From the NCBI RefSeq assembly GCF_012641075.1, contig NZ_JAAXLJ010000008.1:29018-93017 (forward strand): DNA of 64,000 nt, in the 5' to 3' direction. A program made the translations under genes and the position numbers. The stretch is from Secundilactobacillus angelensis (GTDB lineage Bacteria > Bacillota > Bacilli > Lactobacillales > Lactobacillaceae). Below are positions 18,424 to 27,064 of the stretch, piece by piece; the stretch's first letter is position 1, and each line of letters opens with the position of its first letter. Under the pieces are notes generated by a model. The model saw nothing but the letters and a program-made list of their open reading frames with translations. It had not been told where the DNA came from and searched no databases.

Positions 18424-19197
18424 CTAAGCCTCTGAATGATTAATGATCGGTTCCCAGTGGAATTCCGCCTCAGTGGCAACCTCACCATTTTCCATTGTAA
18501 TCCGGTGTTTTGTCACGATTGCGTCTGGTACGTCAGTCATCAATGTTGCTTCACTAGTCACCATGTGGTGGTACTGAACCTCGTTTTGAAAACGAATGTT
18601 AATGGCTGTCAAATTATGACGGGTTAAAAAGCTCATAGGTAGAGCGTCTAGCAGCCAATCGAAGTAGCGCGAGTTATTCACGTGACCGTTGCCATCAATA
18701 TCAAAATAGCGGACCCGATACTGCTTAGTCATTAACTGATCTGAATCTGCCAGCCGTTTGGGTTTTGGTAACCGGGGGATCATCTTTACTTCTTCAGAAT
18801 TGAAAGGTGCAATGATATCGTCCGGGATGGTAACAATTTTACGGGTTTCGTGATTCATCGTGACCCAAATACTCTCGACATGAACACACTCTTTGCCGTC
18901 ACTGTCATGCACCCAGAATTCACGGAAGGCAAAATAACGATTGTAACAAGTGGCCTGCGTGGATACTTCAATGGTTTCACCCTGCTTGGGCAAGCGCGTA
19001 ATATCCAGCTTGTACTGGGTAACGACCCAGCCAATACCTAACTTAGCCACTGTTTTTGCACCCACTCCCAGAGAATCCGTCTGATCCTCGGAAGCCAAAA
19101 TAATCATATTGATCAGCATGGCTGGTGTCACGGTGTTGGAGACATCCGTTTCATAAAAAGTAACTTGATGTTTTTCTGAAAAAATATTTGCACCCAT
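18424..19197 (-). CDS. Acyl-ACP thioesterase
   Basis: 257 residues with the double hotdog fold of bacterial FatA/FatB-like thioesterases: first half near residues 5-140 (VTFYETDVSNTVTPAMLINM, YNRYFAFREFWVHD), second half from about 155 (YRVRYFDIDGNGHVNNSRYFDWLLDAL, the catalytic DxNxHVNN region). It releases free fatty acids from acyl carrier protein. It lies between tsaB and rsmI with short gaps; the location does not explain its role. Confidence 0.92.
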   Translation of the reverse strand: MGANIFSEKHQVTFYETDVSNTVTPAMLINMIILASEDQTDSLGVGAKTVAKLGIGWVVTQYKLDITRLPKQGETIEVSTQATCYNRYFAFREFWVHDSDGKECVHVESIWVTMNHETRKIVTIPDDIIAPFNSEEVKMIPRLPKPKRLADSDQLMTKQYRVRYFDIDGNGHVNNSRYFDWLLDALPMSFLTRHNLTAINIRFQNEVQYHHMVTSEATLMTDVPDAIVTKHRITMENGEVATEAEFHWEPIINHSEA

Positions 19198-19208
19198 TCG
19201 GTTTTCCC

Positions 19209-20099
19209 CTACCCCTTCTCGTTCAGATGGTGATAAATCTGATAAACTTCCTGTTTTTTCATTTCGCGTAAGTGAGCCACTTGCTTAATGGCTTCATTTG
19301 GTTTCAGTCCGGTTTCAATGAGATGATCCACATGATCCTCAATGCTGAGGCCGCTATAATCAGGCTCTTCGTCCTCTCGATCCCCCTGCGGATTGCCACT
19401 AACGATGACAACAAATTCACCGCGAACTTGGTCTGACTGCTTGGCCCACTCTAGTAGTTCAGTGAGTGTACCGCGTAAAAACTGCTCGTGTTTTTTGGTT
19501 AATTCTCGGCACAGTGAGGCCTGCCGCTCACCACCATAGACGTCTACCAAATGTTGCAGGGTTTTAGCTAGTCGGTGTGGTGCTTCGTAAAAAATTTGGC
19601 TTTCCGAGTGATTCTTCAACTCTGCCAGTTCAGCAACTTGTAGCTTGGGTTTCCGATCGAGAAAACCGTAAAAATAAAACGGCTGCGGTTCAAGGCCAGA
19701 TGCAATCAAAGCTGTCAGTGCCGCGTTAGCCCCTGGTAATGGGACCACCGGAATATCAGCCTCAATACAAGCCAATACCAGTTCGTGCCCAGGATCACTA
19801 ATTGATGGCATCCCGGCATCACTCACTTGTGCAAGGTTTTCACCCGCCTGCAGCTTCGCCACCAATTGTGGGATGCGTTCCTGAGTATTATGCTCATGAA
19901 AACTGATCTGAGGTGTTTCAATTTCAAAATGGTTGAGCAGCTTCTGTGTATTACGGGTATCTTCGGCCGCAATCAAATCGACTTCCTTGAGCACGTCGAC
20001 ACTGCGGAAGGTCATATCCCCTAAGTTACCGATTGGCGTTGGGACCAAATAGAGCGTACCGAACTGATTCTGTTTTGAAAAACTCATTTGCGATTGCAA
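19209..20099 (-). CDS. rsmI: 16S rRNA (cytidine-1402-2'-O)-methyltransferase RsmI
   Basis: 296 residues of the tetrapyrrole-methylase fold. LVPTPIGNLGDMTFR, AAEDTRNTQKLLNHF, QVSDAGMPSISDPG and FYEAPHRL are family signatures. The start is TTG at 20099, six bases after GGAGG; the in-frame ATG four codons downstream is too far from that site. Between yabA and the thioesterase gene, within the replication cluster as in other Firmicutes. Confidence 0.95.
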   Translation of the reverse strand: MQSQMSFSKQNQFGTLYLVPTPIGNLGDMTFRSVDVLKEVDLIAAEDTRNTQKLLNHFEIETPQISFHEHNTQERIPQLVAKLQAGENLAQVSDAGMPSISDPGHELVLACIEADIPVVPLPGANAALTALIASGLEPQPFYFYGFLDRKPKLQVAELAELKNHSESQIFYEAPHRLAKTLQHLVDVYGGERQASLCRELTKKHEQFLRGTLTELLEWAKQSDQVRGEFVVIVSGNPQGDREDEEPDYSGLSIEDHVDHLIETGLKPNEAIKQVAHLREMKKQEVYQIYHHLNEKG

Positions 20100-20114
20100 G
20101 TTGCTCCTCCTAAT

Positions 20115-20453
20115 TTACCGTTCACCATAAATAACGTCTAAACAAAACGCACAGGGTTCATTGTTCTCTCGCCGTTTGCCATACTCAAAATTACAAACGT
20201 GAAACCCTTCTTCGTAAAGTTTCTCGAGATTCTGCCGTGATTTTGACAGTTGAGGTTCAGGGTTACTGCCATCATTATCGTCATTGCCGTCAGATCGTAA
20301 TACTTCTCGTAGATGCTGGTTTTCAATCTTCAATTCAGCATTTTGTTCTAAGGTCTTGGTCACTTCGGCCTGGACATGCTCAAACTTCGAAATTATCTGC
20401 AACATTTCGGTCTGTAGATCTTTCAACTCTTCGTAAACATCCCGCTTTGCCAA
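20115..20453 (-). CDS. yabA: Replication initiation control protein YabA
   Basis: 112-residue regulator that binds DnaA and the DnaN clamp and limits over-initiation. N-terminal coiled coil (about 1-55: LKDLQTEMLQIISKFEHVQA), a flexible acidic linker, and a C-terminal zinc motif with HVCNFEYG and CAFCLDV. Conserved neighbour of holB and rsmI. Confidence 0.94.
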   Translation of the reverse strand: MAKRDVYEELKDLQTEMLQIISKFEHVQAEVTKTLEQNAELKIENQHLREVLRSDGNDDNDGSNPEPQLSKSRQNLEKLYEEGFHVCNFEYGKRRENNEPCAFCLDVIYGER

Positions 20454-20508
20454 GATTGCACCCTCTTTGATTAATCAATATGTAACGAATGCCTAGTTAA
20501 TAGCCACT

Positions 20509-21528
20509 CTAAGCAGTCTGTGTCATTGCCGCCAAAATTTGTAAGGTCAGCGTCTCTAAAATACTTTGAATATTCATATTTCCAGCAAGCGCCTTTTTGG
20601 TAGCCAAAGCCGCCGTTAAAATAGTTAAAAGCTGATTTCTAGACAACGACGACGCTATTTCTGTCAGGGTTGTTTGTAACGCCGGAAAAACCGTTTGCGC
20701 GTCAGATGATAAATATTTGGTCTGTAACGTATCCTGCCACAGCAAAATGATCGCATCTAAGATGACCGCTTGATGATCTTTGTCATGCGCTAACGGCATC
20801 AAGCCAGTTTGAACGGTCACGAAGGCCATATCGTCACGCTTAGCAAGTTGGCCAAACCAGCGGCTAAGTTCGTGCTGACAATTGGCTAGCCAGTCATCAA
20901 CAACTAACTGTTGCGCATCATCTAAACTATTAGTTAATCCGCTCAACAACGGAATTTGATTTTCAGAAATATGATTCTCACGTAAGGTTTCGGCAAATGC
21001 TTTCCCGGTAAGCGATGGGAATTCAACAATTTGGGTTCTGGATAAAATGGTCGCCAGCATCATTGACTTATTTGTGGTCAACAAAAAAATGACCCGGTTG
21101 GCAACGGGCTCCTCAATAAACTTCAACAGACCGTTAGCAGCGTTAGTGGTCAATGTTTCGGCGCCCTCGATAATAAAAACCTTGATTGAGCCTTCTACCG
21201 GACTCTTTGCAAATTCGTCTTTAATGTAACGTACCTGATCAACTTTAATTCTTTGCCCATCAGGTTGAACCGTTACCACGTCAGGATTATCCCCAGCTAA
21301 AATTCGACCGCATTCTGGACATTGGCCACAGGGCATACCATCCTCGTTAGGATTCTGACAAAATAGTCCCATGGCAACAACTTGGGCCACCGCCCGCTTG
21401 CCACAGCCAGGTAACCCCGAAAAAAGGTAGGCATGGCTGAGCCGCTTCGTTGCCACAAGGTGAATAAAGTGCTGCATGAGTTGTGGTTGCTTACTTTCAG
21501 CTTGTTCAATTAAATTTTGTCCAGCCAA
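20509..21528 (-). CDS. holB: DNA polymerase III delta' subunit
   Basis: Clamp-loader subunit, 339 residues: AAA+ domain with P-loop FSGLPGCGKRAVAQ (about 35-48), four-cysteine zinc module (CQNPNEDGMPCGQCPECG, about 55-74) and the EEP motif FIEEPVANRVIFLLTT. The C-terminal half is helical and poorly conserved, as in other delta' proteins. 18 bases separate it from darA. Confidence 0.93.
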   Translation of the reverse strand: MAGQNLIEQAESKQPQLMQHFIHLVATKRLSHAYLFSGLPGCGKRAVAQVVAMGLFCQNPNEDGMPCGQCPECGRILAGDNPDVVTVQPDGQRIKVDQVRYIKDEFAKSPVEGSIKVFIIEGAETLTTNAANGLLKFIEEPVANRVIFLLTTNKSMMLATILSRTQIVEFPSLTGKAFAETLRENHISENQIPLLSGLTNSLDDAQQLVVDDWLANCQHELSRWFGQLAKRDDMAFVTVQTGLMPLAHDKDHQAVILDAIILLWQDTLQTKYLSSDAQTVFPALQTTLTEIASSLSRNQLLTILTAALATKKALAGNMNIQSILETLTLQILAAMTQTA

Positions 21529-21546
21529 AGCCTACCTCCGTGAGTA

Positions 21547-21876
21547 CTAAAATTGATGAAATTGTTCGATTGGTAAAACAAATACGGTTGCGCCACCAAC
21601 CTGCACTTCAACGGGATACCCTGAAGTACTTTCCATTTGCGCATCAATATTGACAGGTGGCGTCATGAACTGCTGACGAGTCCTTGAGGTTTCATGAATC
21701 AAATCAAGTACTTCTTGAACTCGTTTGTCTTCAATCCCGATCATATAAGTGGTGTTGCCGGACTTCAAAAACCCACCGGTAGTTGATAGCCGGGTTGCAC
21801 CAATGCCAGCCTTCACAAATTCGCTCCGGAGTCGATTGGCATCCTTATCCTGCACAATTGCAATTACTAGTTTCAT
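21547..21876 (-). CDS. darA: Cyclic-di-AMP binding PII-like protein DarA/PstA (YaaQ)
   Basis: 109-residue PII-like signalling protein that binds c-di-AMP as a trimer. MKLVIAIVQDKDANRL, the glycine-rich TRLSTTGGFLKSGNTTYMIGIED and the closing GATVFVLPIEQFHQF match the family. Its downstream partner is unknown in most species. Conserved between tmk and holB. Together with kimA it shows c-di-AMP signalling parts in this window. Confidence 0.94.
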   Translation of the reverse strand: MKLVIAIVQDKDANRLRSEFVKAGIGATRLSTTGGFLKSGNTTYMIGIEDKRVQEVLDLIHETSRTRQQFMTPPVNIDAQMESTSGYPVEVQVGGATVFVLPIEQFHQF

Positions 21877-21899
21877 GACTAACCCTTCTTTCTGCCAAA

Positions 21900-22532
21900 T
21901 TAACGTTGCTTAATTTTATTTGTAATGAGTGCCATCGCTTGTTCAACCACTACTGTCAGCGGTTGCGTTGCATCGATTGTCACAATTCTCTCAGGAAACC
22001 GCTCAGCTAACCTGAGATAGGCTGATCGGACCCGTTGATGAAAGCTCAGTGCTTCAGCGTCTAATCGATCCACGTTTTTCCGGTGAGCTTTAATCCGTGC
22101 GAGACCGACTTCTGAAGGAACGTCGACGTAAATGGTTAAATCGGGGGTCAGCCCCTCGGTTGCAAACTGGTTCATCTGATAGACCGCTTCCTCACCAATC
22201 TGCCGTCCAGCGCCTTGGTAGGCTACCGAACTATCAACAAATCGGTCACACAAAACAATCTTGTTGGCAGCCAGAGCAGGCCGAATCGTTTCCTGAATAA
22301 GCTGTCGTCGTGACGCAGCGTACAGCAACGCTTCAGTGCGGACATCCATCTGAGTGTTTTGAGGATCCAAAATAATCTTTCGGATGGCTTCTGAAATCTG
22401 ATTACCACCTGGTTCACGGGTCACCAGAATGTCAGTGCGTTTCTGAGCCTGGAACTGCTCAGTGATTTGAGTTAACACGGTTGTTTTTCCCGCGCCATCT
22501 GGTCCTTCAAATGAAATAAATAAGCCTGCCAA
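21900..22532 (-). CDS. tmk: Thymidylate kinase
   Basis: Phosphorylates dTMP to dTDP. 210 residues, P-loop FEGPDGAGKTTVL near residue 8, TREPGGNQISE, LCDRFVDSSVAYQG. The start is TTG at 22532 with GAGG eight bases upstream, giving the usual family length; the open frame continues 29 codons further without similarity. Confidence 0.95.
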   Translation of the reverse strand: MAGLFISFEGPDGAGKTTVLTQITEQFQAQKRTDILVTREPGGNQISEAIRKIILDPQNTQMDVRTEALLYAASRRQLIQETIRPALAANKIVLCDRFVDSSVAYQGAGRQIGEEAVYQMNQFATEGLTPDLTIYVDVPSEVGLARIKAHRKNVDRLDAEALSFHQRVRSAYLRLAERFPERIVTIDATQPLTVVVEQAMALITNKIKQR

Positions 22533-22618
22533 ATTGGTTACCTCGATTACAATTAATTGTCGTGGGCCACAATAAAAACGTCCTGTGCACCCACTATACT
22601 TATGATACGACACTAGCA

Positions 22619-22647
22619 ATTGTACTTGATTGGCGCTACGTAATCAA
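22619..22647 (-). promoter_or_regulatory. Promoter of the tmk-darA-holB operon, with an inverted repeat in its spacer
   Basis: Minus strand -35 TTGATT (22647-22642), 17-base spacer, -10 TACAAT (22624-22619). Perfect arms CTTGATT (22625-22631) and AATCAAG (22642-22648) flank a 10-base centre, overlapping the -35. Could be an operator. Confidence 0.6.
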
Positions 22648-22715
22648 GCGCTTAGCAGACGCCAAAAGGTTGCCAAAATTACTGAAAAACTAATTGATTA
22701 CCTACGACGTTAAAC

Positions 22716-22752
22716 AAAAATCCCATTCTAACGAAAACATTAGAACGGGACT
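22716..22752 (-). terminator. Terminator after yaaL
   Basis: Minus strand AGTCCCGTTCTAA / TTAGAATGGGATT stem followed by TTTGTTT. Confidence 0.8.
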
Positions 22753-22767
22753 TGTTTTTAGCTGCGT

Positions 22768-23010
22768 CTAATGATCAAACACAGACGCTTGAATATGTTC
22801 ACCACGAACCTTTCTCAGTCGAGCTTCACGGTAGAGAAAGAGGTATTTTTGTCGGGCTAATGCCGTTTGCGCAGTGATTTCTTCATCAACATCCGCAATC
22901 GCAATTTCAGTCTGCTTAGCCTGGTCCCACTCTTCTTTAGCGCGTTCGATGGTCGTTAATAATTGCTCATCAAACTGAGTTCTAATGCGTTGCTTACGTA
23001 CACCAAACAA
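22768..23010 (-). CDS. yaaL: YaaL family protein (DUF2508)
   Basis: 80-residue, charged, helical protein typical of the yaaL gene found after recR in Firmicutes (AKEEWDQAKQ, ALARQKYLFLYREARLRKV). No known function. 12 bases after recR. Confidence 0.88.
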   Translation of the reverse strand: MFGVRKQRIRTQFDEQLLTTIERAKEEWDQAKQTEIAIADVDEEITAQTALARQKYLFLYREARLRKVRGEHIQASVFDH

Positions 23011-23022
23011 ATGATCACTTCC

Positions 23023-23622
23023 TTACATTTCAGTTCGGCCTTCAACCGCCTTATACAGCGTCATTTCGTCAGCATATTCAATATCTGATCCGACTGAAAG
23101 GCCGTGGGCGAGCCGCGTCACTTTAATGCCGGCAGGTTTGATCAGCCGTGAAAGGTACATCGCTGTTGCTTCACCTTCTGGCGTTGCGTTGGTTGCCACG
23201 ATAACTTCTTTAACGTCCGGATTGGTCTGCAACCGTTTCAGCAGGCTTGACATGTTCAAGTCCTCGGGTCCCTTACCTTCAATTGGTGACAAGACGCCGT
23301 TCAACACATGATATAAACCATGATATTCCTTCATTTTCTCCATGGTCATGATATCTTTCGCTTGTTCAACCACCAGAATCTGGCTTTGATCACGGGTTTT
23401 ATCACGACAAATATCACAAGGATCATTTTCGGTGATGTTGCCGCAGATCGAACAAAAATGCAGGTCACGTTTAGCTGAAATCAATGATTTAGCGAACCGG
23501 GTCACGTCGTCGCTATCCATGTCAATGGTATAAAATGCCAACCGAGTGGCCGTTTTTTGTCCAATTCCTGGCAGCTTCATATAACTATCAATTAGTTGTG
23601 CAATTGGTTCTGGATATTGCAT
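23023..23622 (-). CDS. recR: Recombination mediator protein RecR
   Basis: Works with RecO/RecF to load RecA at gaps. 199 residues from the ATG at 23622: helix-hairpin-helix ([15 protein letters not shown]), C4 zinc motif ([16 protein letters not shown]), Toprim domain ([21 protein letters not shown]) and [14 protein letters not shown]. An ATG three codons upstream is only three bases from the GGAG, so I prefer the internal start; either is possible. Confidence 0.95.
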   Translation of the reverse strand: MQYPEPIAQLIDSYMKLPGIGQKTATRLAFYTIDMDSDDVTRFAKSLISAKRDLHFCSICGNITENDPCDICRDKTRDQSQILVVEQAKDIMTMEKMKEYHGLYHVLNGVLSPIEGKGPEDLNMSSLLKRLQTNPDVKEVIVATNATPEGEATAMYLSRLIKPAGIKVTRLAHGLSVGSDIEYADEMTLYKAVEGRTEM

Positions 23623-23648
23623 TGCTGCCATTCACTCCTTTAATTCAA

Positions 23649-23963
23649 CTACATTCCGGGTATATTGTTGGTGTATTTGCCTAAGGTCTGCTTACCATCT
23701 TCATCAATTTGTTTTAATGCTGAGTTGACGGCAGCCAAAATCAAATCACTCAGCATGTCTGGATCATCTGGATCGATTGCTTTAGGATCAATTGACAGAT
23801 CGGTCATTTCACGTTTTCCGGTAAAGGTCGCCTTCACCATTTCGTCCGGCGAAACACCGACGTAAGTCTTAGCCTCCATCACTTTTTGTTCTTCAGCCAA
23901 TTGTTTTTCCATTTTTTTCATTTGTTTCATCATGTTGCCCATATTACGATTTCCACGCATCAT
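23649..23963 (-). CDS. ybaB: YbaB/EbfC family nucleoid-associated protein
   Basis: 104-residue DNA-binding dimer: MKQMKKMEKQLAEEQKVMEAK helix, then GVSPDEMVKATFTGKREMTDLSIDP. Conserved between dnaX and recR. Confidence 0.94.
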   Translation of the reverse strand: MMRGNRNMGNMMKQMKKMEKQLAEEQKVMEAKTYVGVSPDEMVKATFTGKREMTDLSIDPKAIDPDDPDMLSDLILAAVNSALKQIDEDGKQTLGKYTNNIPGM

Positions 23964-23991
23964 AGTTTGTTACCATCCTCTATTAATATAA

Positions 23992-25725
23992 TTAATCTGA
24001 CTTGACGTCGATCACGTCGTCACCAAATAACTCCTTGGCCTTGTCGACCACTGGTTCTGTTTCGGATTTATTACCTTCATCACCGGACTGATCATCTGGG
24101 GGCGTTGTTCCGTCATCTTCCCCACTAGCGACTTGGTGCTGCTCCAAATAAGTCTTTCTAATCTGTGGCCATTGATCAGTTGGCACAAATACCAGTTTCG
24201 GTACTTTATGTGTTAACCGATCTAAACCGTTCTCCAGTGCGTCATTTAATTCCTGGTCAGCATTCGCACGTTGTTGTAAGAACGCATAATCAAAGGCAAT
24301 GATTGCACCATCTGGACTAGCTGCCACCGGTTTGGAAACACCCATAATCGACCGTTGTGGGATTGACAGAATGTTCATTAAGTCTGACCAGACATCTTGT
24401 AAAGCGGATAAGTCTTGACGGGTTGCCGCACCCAAAATTGGGTAAACCTTGCTGAGATTAACCTGCGTGCGCTTTGGTTTCGGCATGGTTTTAACCACTG
24501 CTGGCCGTTTTGGTGTAGCACCCGTTGCGGGAGCCTTTTGCAATTCAGCCAGTGTTTTTTTCAGATTGCTAACTTCTGATTCCAACCGGTCGATCACCGA
24601 ATGGTCAACCTGGCTAGCTCCCGTAGTTTGATTGGGTTGCTTTTGATGGCCTGCCAAACGTACCGTCAACACTTCGAGGTAAACATCTTCATGGGTAGTA
24701 AACCGCATTTGCTGTTGAATGTCATTTAAGTCATCAATAATGTCGTAAAGCTGTTGTGGCTTAATTTCGGTCGCTAGTTGCTTGAAGTCAGAATCCACCT
24801 GATCCATCTCAATCTGTGTCACCAGTTCAGGCGATTGCTGATACAGCAACAAATCCCGAGTAAGATTGACCAGATCTTCCGTAAAGCGCTCTGGGTCCTT
24901 ACCTTCATCTAAAATCTGCTGTACCGTCATCAGCGCCTTTTGCGTCTCTTGGTGTGTGACCTGAGTCAAATAGGTCACCAACAGCTGCTTACGGACTGCT
25001 CCAGTAACTAGCAACGCGTTATCCAAAGTGACTTTATCATCACCAAAGGAAATCACCTGATCTAAAATACTAAGGGCATCACGCATACCACCCTCAGAGG
25101 CTTTGGCGATGACTTTCAGCGCTTCATCATCATAGTCAAGGCCCTTTTCCTTCAATATATACGTCATCCGTGACAGACTATCTTTAGCCTGAATTTGCTT
25201 AAAATCAAACCGCTGCGTCCGTGAAATGATGGTTGCTGGAATTTTATGCGGTTCCGTGGTTGCAAGAATAAAAATCACGTTTGCTGGCGGCTCTTCCAGA
25301 GTCTTTAACAGTGCGTTGAAAGCACCTGTTGACAGCATATGAACTTCATCAATGATATAAACTTTGTATTCAGCTTCCGTGGGGGCATACTTCACTTTGT
25401 CGCGAATGTCGCGAATCTCTTCCACCCCGTTATTAGAGGCAGCATCGATTTCAATCACATCATTCATGGTCCCTTTGGTAATTGCCTTGCAGGTTTCACA
25501 CTCGTTGCACGGTTCGCCATCCACTTGATGCTGGCAGTTCACTGCCTTGGCAAAAATTTTGGCCATCGAGGTCTTACCAGTTCCCCGTGGACCGGCAAAC
25601 AGGTAGGCATGACTAATTTGTTTAGTTTTAACGGCGTTTTTCAAAGTCTGGGTAATCAGTGTCTGCCCAATAACTTCATCAAAACGCTGTGGCCGCCATA
25701 CCCGGTATAAGGCTTGGTAACTCAT
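23992..25725 (-). CDS. dnaX: DNA polymerase III gamma/tau subunit
   Basis: Clamp-loader ATPase. 577 residues: MSYQALYRVWRPQRFDEVIGQ, Walker A GPRGTGKTSMAK (about 45), zinc motif C-x8-CNECETC (about 64-79), IIDEVHMLSTGAFNALLKTLEEPP, then domain III and a long tail with coiled coil and an acidic end. I chose the ATG at 25725 behind GAGGG; 11 upstream in-frame codons are not conserved. I saw no programmed frameshift site. Confidence 0.96.
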   Translation of the reverse strand: MSYQALYRVWRPQRFDEVIGQTLITQTLKNAVKTKQISHAYLFAGPRGTGKTSMAKIFAKAVNCQHQVDGEPCNECETCKAITKGTMNDVIEIDAASNNGVEEIRDIRDKVKYAPTEAEYKVYIIDEVHMLSTGAFNALLKTLEEPPANVIFILATTEPHKIPATIISRTQRFDFKQIQAKDSLSRMTYILKEKGLDYDDEALKVIAKASEGGMRDALSILDQVISFGDDKVTLDNALLVTGAVRKQLLVTYLTQVTHQETQKALMTVQQILDEGKDPERFTEDLVNLTRDLLLYQQSPELVTQIEMDQVDSDFKQLATEIKPQQLYDIIDDLNDIQQQMRFTTHEDVYLEVLTVRLAGHQKQPNQTTGASQVDHSVIDRLESEVSNLKKTLAELQKAPATGATPKRPAVVKTMPKPKRTQVNLSKVYPILGAATRQDLSALQDVWSDLMNILSIPQRSIMGVSKPVAASPDGAIIAFDYAFLQQRANADQELNDALENGLDRLTHKVPKLVFVPTDQWPQIRKTYLEQHQVASGEDDGTTPPDDQSGDEGNKSETEPVVDKAKELFGDDVIDVKSD

Positions 25726-25844
25726 GACAATTCCCTCGATTCTCTCTGGTTTTCTCATAGAACTTACTGGTAAACATTATATAGTGTTTGGGAAACAAAT
25801 ACTATACATTGAGGTTGTCTGGACCGTTAAAAATCGTATAAGAA

Positions 25845-25882
25845 GAGGACGGTAACAAAACTAAATGTTTTGTTCCGCCCTC
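25845..25882 (-). terminator. Terminator after the SRP RNA gene
   Basis: Minus strand GAGGGCGGAACAAAAC / GTTTTGTTACCGTCCTC, followed by TTCTTATACGATTTTT. Confidence 0.75.
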
Positions 25883-25894
25883 ATTAAAAGTCAT

Positions 25895-25988
25895 ATCAAC
25901 TTGGAGCACAAAGTCACACATACTTAGTGCTGCTTCCTTCCGGACCTGACACGATTCGTAAGGTTACCCTTGCCCCAAGGCCTTGCGG
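25895..25988 (-). ncRNA. ffs: Small signal recognition particle RNA (4.5S-type)
   Basis: Contains the universal SRP helix 8 core GTCAGGTCCGGAAGGAAGCA on the minus strand, and closing arms CTTGGGGCA / TGCTCCAAG that fold the ends together. It binds Ffh for co-translational targeting. It lies between tadA and dnaX, its normal place in lactobacilli. Exact ends are estimated. Confidence 0.93.
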
Positions 25989-26043
25989 CAATTTCTACTT
26001 TAACATATTTAAAATATGAATGCCAGCCAAAATCACATCATCA

Positions 26044-26556
26044 TCACGATTTATTGACCTGTTGTCGTTTCTTCAGCTTGTTGCGCTTGCGAGCGGCCTT
26101 AAAAAATTTTTTTAGGACATCACCAGCTCGTTTTGCTAACACGCCTTCCGTAACTTCAACCTGATGATTTAACCGAGGGTCATTCAACACACTATATAGT
26201 GTTGCTACCGCTCCAGCTTTCGGGTCACGAGCGCCGAAAACCACTCGCTCTACCCGTGAGTTGATGATGGCGCCACTGCACATGATGCACGGCTCTAAGG
26301 TGACATATAGCGTACAATCCACCAAGCGCCAGCTGCCCAGCTTTTGGTTAGCTTCCTCAATGGCAATCATTTCGGCGTGATCAGCTGCTTGTTGGCTATG
26401 CTCCCGTAAATTGTGGCCCCGGCCAACAACTTCACCATCATGGACAATTACCGCTCCAATCGGCACTTCACCGATCAACGCTGACTTATGTGCCTCTAAC
26501 AATGCTTCTTCCATATAACGGTTATCGTTTTCGATCGTGCACATCACCTTTCTCAT
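26044..26556 (-). CDS. tadA: tRNA-specific adenosine deaminase TadA
   Basis: Converts A34 to inosine in tRNA-Arg(ACG). Zinc-dependent cytidine-deaminase fold: GEVPIGAVIVHDGEVVGRGHN, HAEMIAIEEA (catalytic His/Glu) and EPCIMCSGAI (zinc cysteines), then the basic tail KKFFKAARKRNKLKKRQ. The start is uncertain: the ATG at 26556 has AGGG at eight bases, and another in-frame ATG lies at 26544. About 170 residues. Confidence 0.93.
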   Translation of the reverse strand: MRKVMCTIENDNRYMEEALLEAHKSALIGEVPIGAVIVHDGEVVGRGHNLREHSQQAADHAEMIAIEEANQKLGSWRLVDCTLYVTLEPCIMCSGAIINSRVERVVFGARDPKAGAVATLYSVLNDPRLNHQVEVTEGVLAKRAGDVLKKFFKAARKRNKLKKRQQVNKS

Positions 26557-26620
26557 ACTACCATCCCTGGTAGTCAAAAATATTCTTCACTGACTAAAAG
26601 TAACTATAATCGCCGTCCTT

Positions 26621-26668
26621 ACCCCATATTTGGTGTTTGAGTTTAAAATTGAACACAAAATATGGGGT
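26621..26668 (+). promoter_or_regulatory. Tandem NrdR boxes upstream of nrdH
   Basis: Two 16-base boxes, ACCCCATATTTGGTGT (26621-26636) and ACACAAAATATGGGGT (26653-26668), separated by 16 bases, so 32 bases centre to centre. Each matches the NrdR box ACACWATATATWGTGT at 12-13 positions, and three helical turns is the spacing NrdR needs. The boxes are near-perfect inverted copies of each other. Confidence 0.8.
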
Positions 26669-26737
26669 TTGAAGGTTGAATTTTTCGCTGACTGGTGTAA
26701 ACTCTATTTATCGAGTTTACATAGGAGAGTGATTCAC

Positions 26738-26965
26738 ATGGCAAAAGTAACGATCTATTCACGGAACAACTGCATGCAATGCAAAATGACGAAGCGATTT
26801 TTAACCGAGCACCATGTCGATTTTGTTGAACATAACATTAACGAAGACCCGCAGTATGTTGATTATCTCAAGGACCGCGGTTTTCAATCCCTGCCCGTCA
26901 TCGAAACTGGCGATACCCAGTTTAGTGGCTTCAGACCAGATAAATTACAGAAACTGGCCATTTAA
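26738..26965 (+). CDS. nrdH: NrdH-redoxin, electron donor to ribonucleotide reductase
   Basis: 75-residue glutaredoxin-like protein with the redox motif CMQC near residue 11, FVEHNINEDPQYVDYLKDRGF and the SGFRPDKL segment that marks NrdH. ATG at 26738 behind AGGAG. First gene before nrdE and nrdF. It is separated from nrdE by an apparent terminator. nrdI was not found in the window. Confidence 0.95.
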   Translation: MAKVTIYSRNNCMQCKMTKRFLTEHHVDFVEHNINEDPQYVDYLKDRGFQSLPVIETGDTQFSGFRPDKLQKLAI

Positions 26966-26980
26966 CATACGCAGGCGTTA

Positions 26981-27020
26981 AGGTGGCGTATTCTGGATAC
27001 CAGAAAACGTCACCTTTTTT
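26981..27020 (+). terminator. Intrinsic terminator between nrdH and nrdE
   Basis: AGGTGGCGTATTCTGG / CCAGAAAACGTCACCT, 16-base arms with one mismatch, a three-base loop and then TTTTTTATTTT. It should stop most transcripts after nrdH or act as an attenuator for nrdEF. Confidence 0.8.
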
Positions 27021-27064
27021 ATTTTACGTATTTTACCCTCAATAGAAAAGAGTGAATTTTACAA

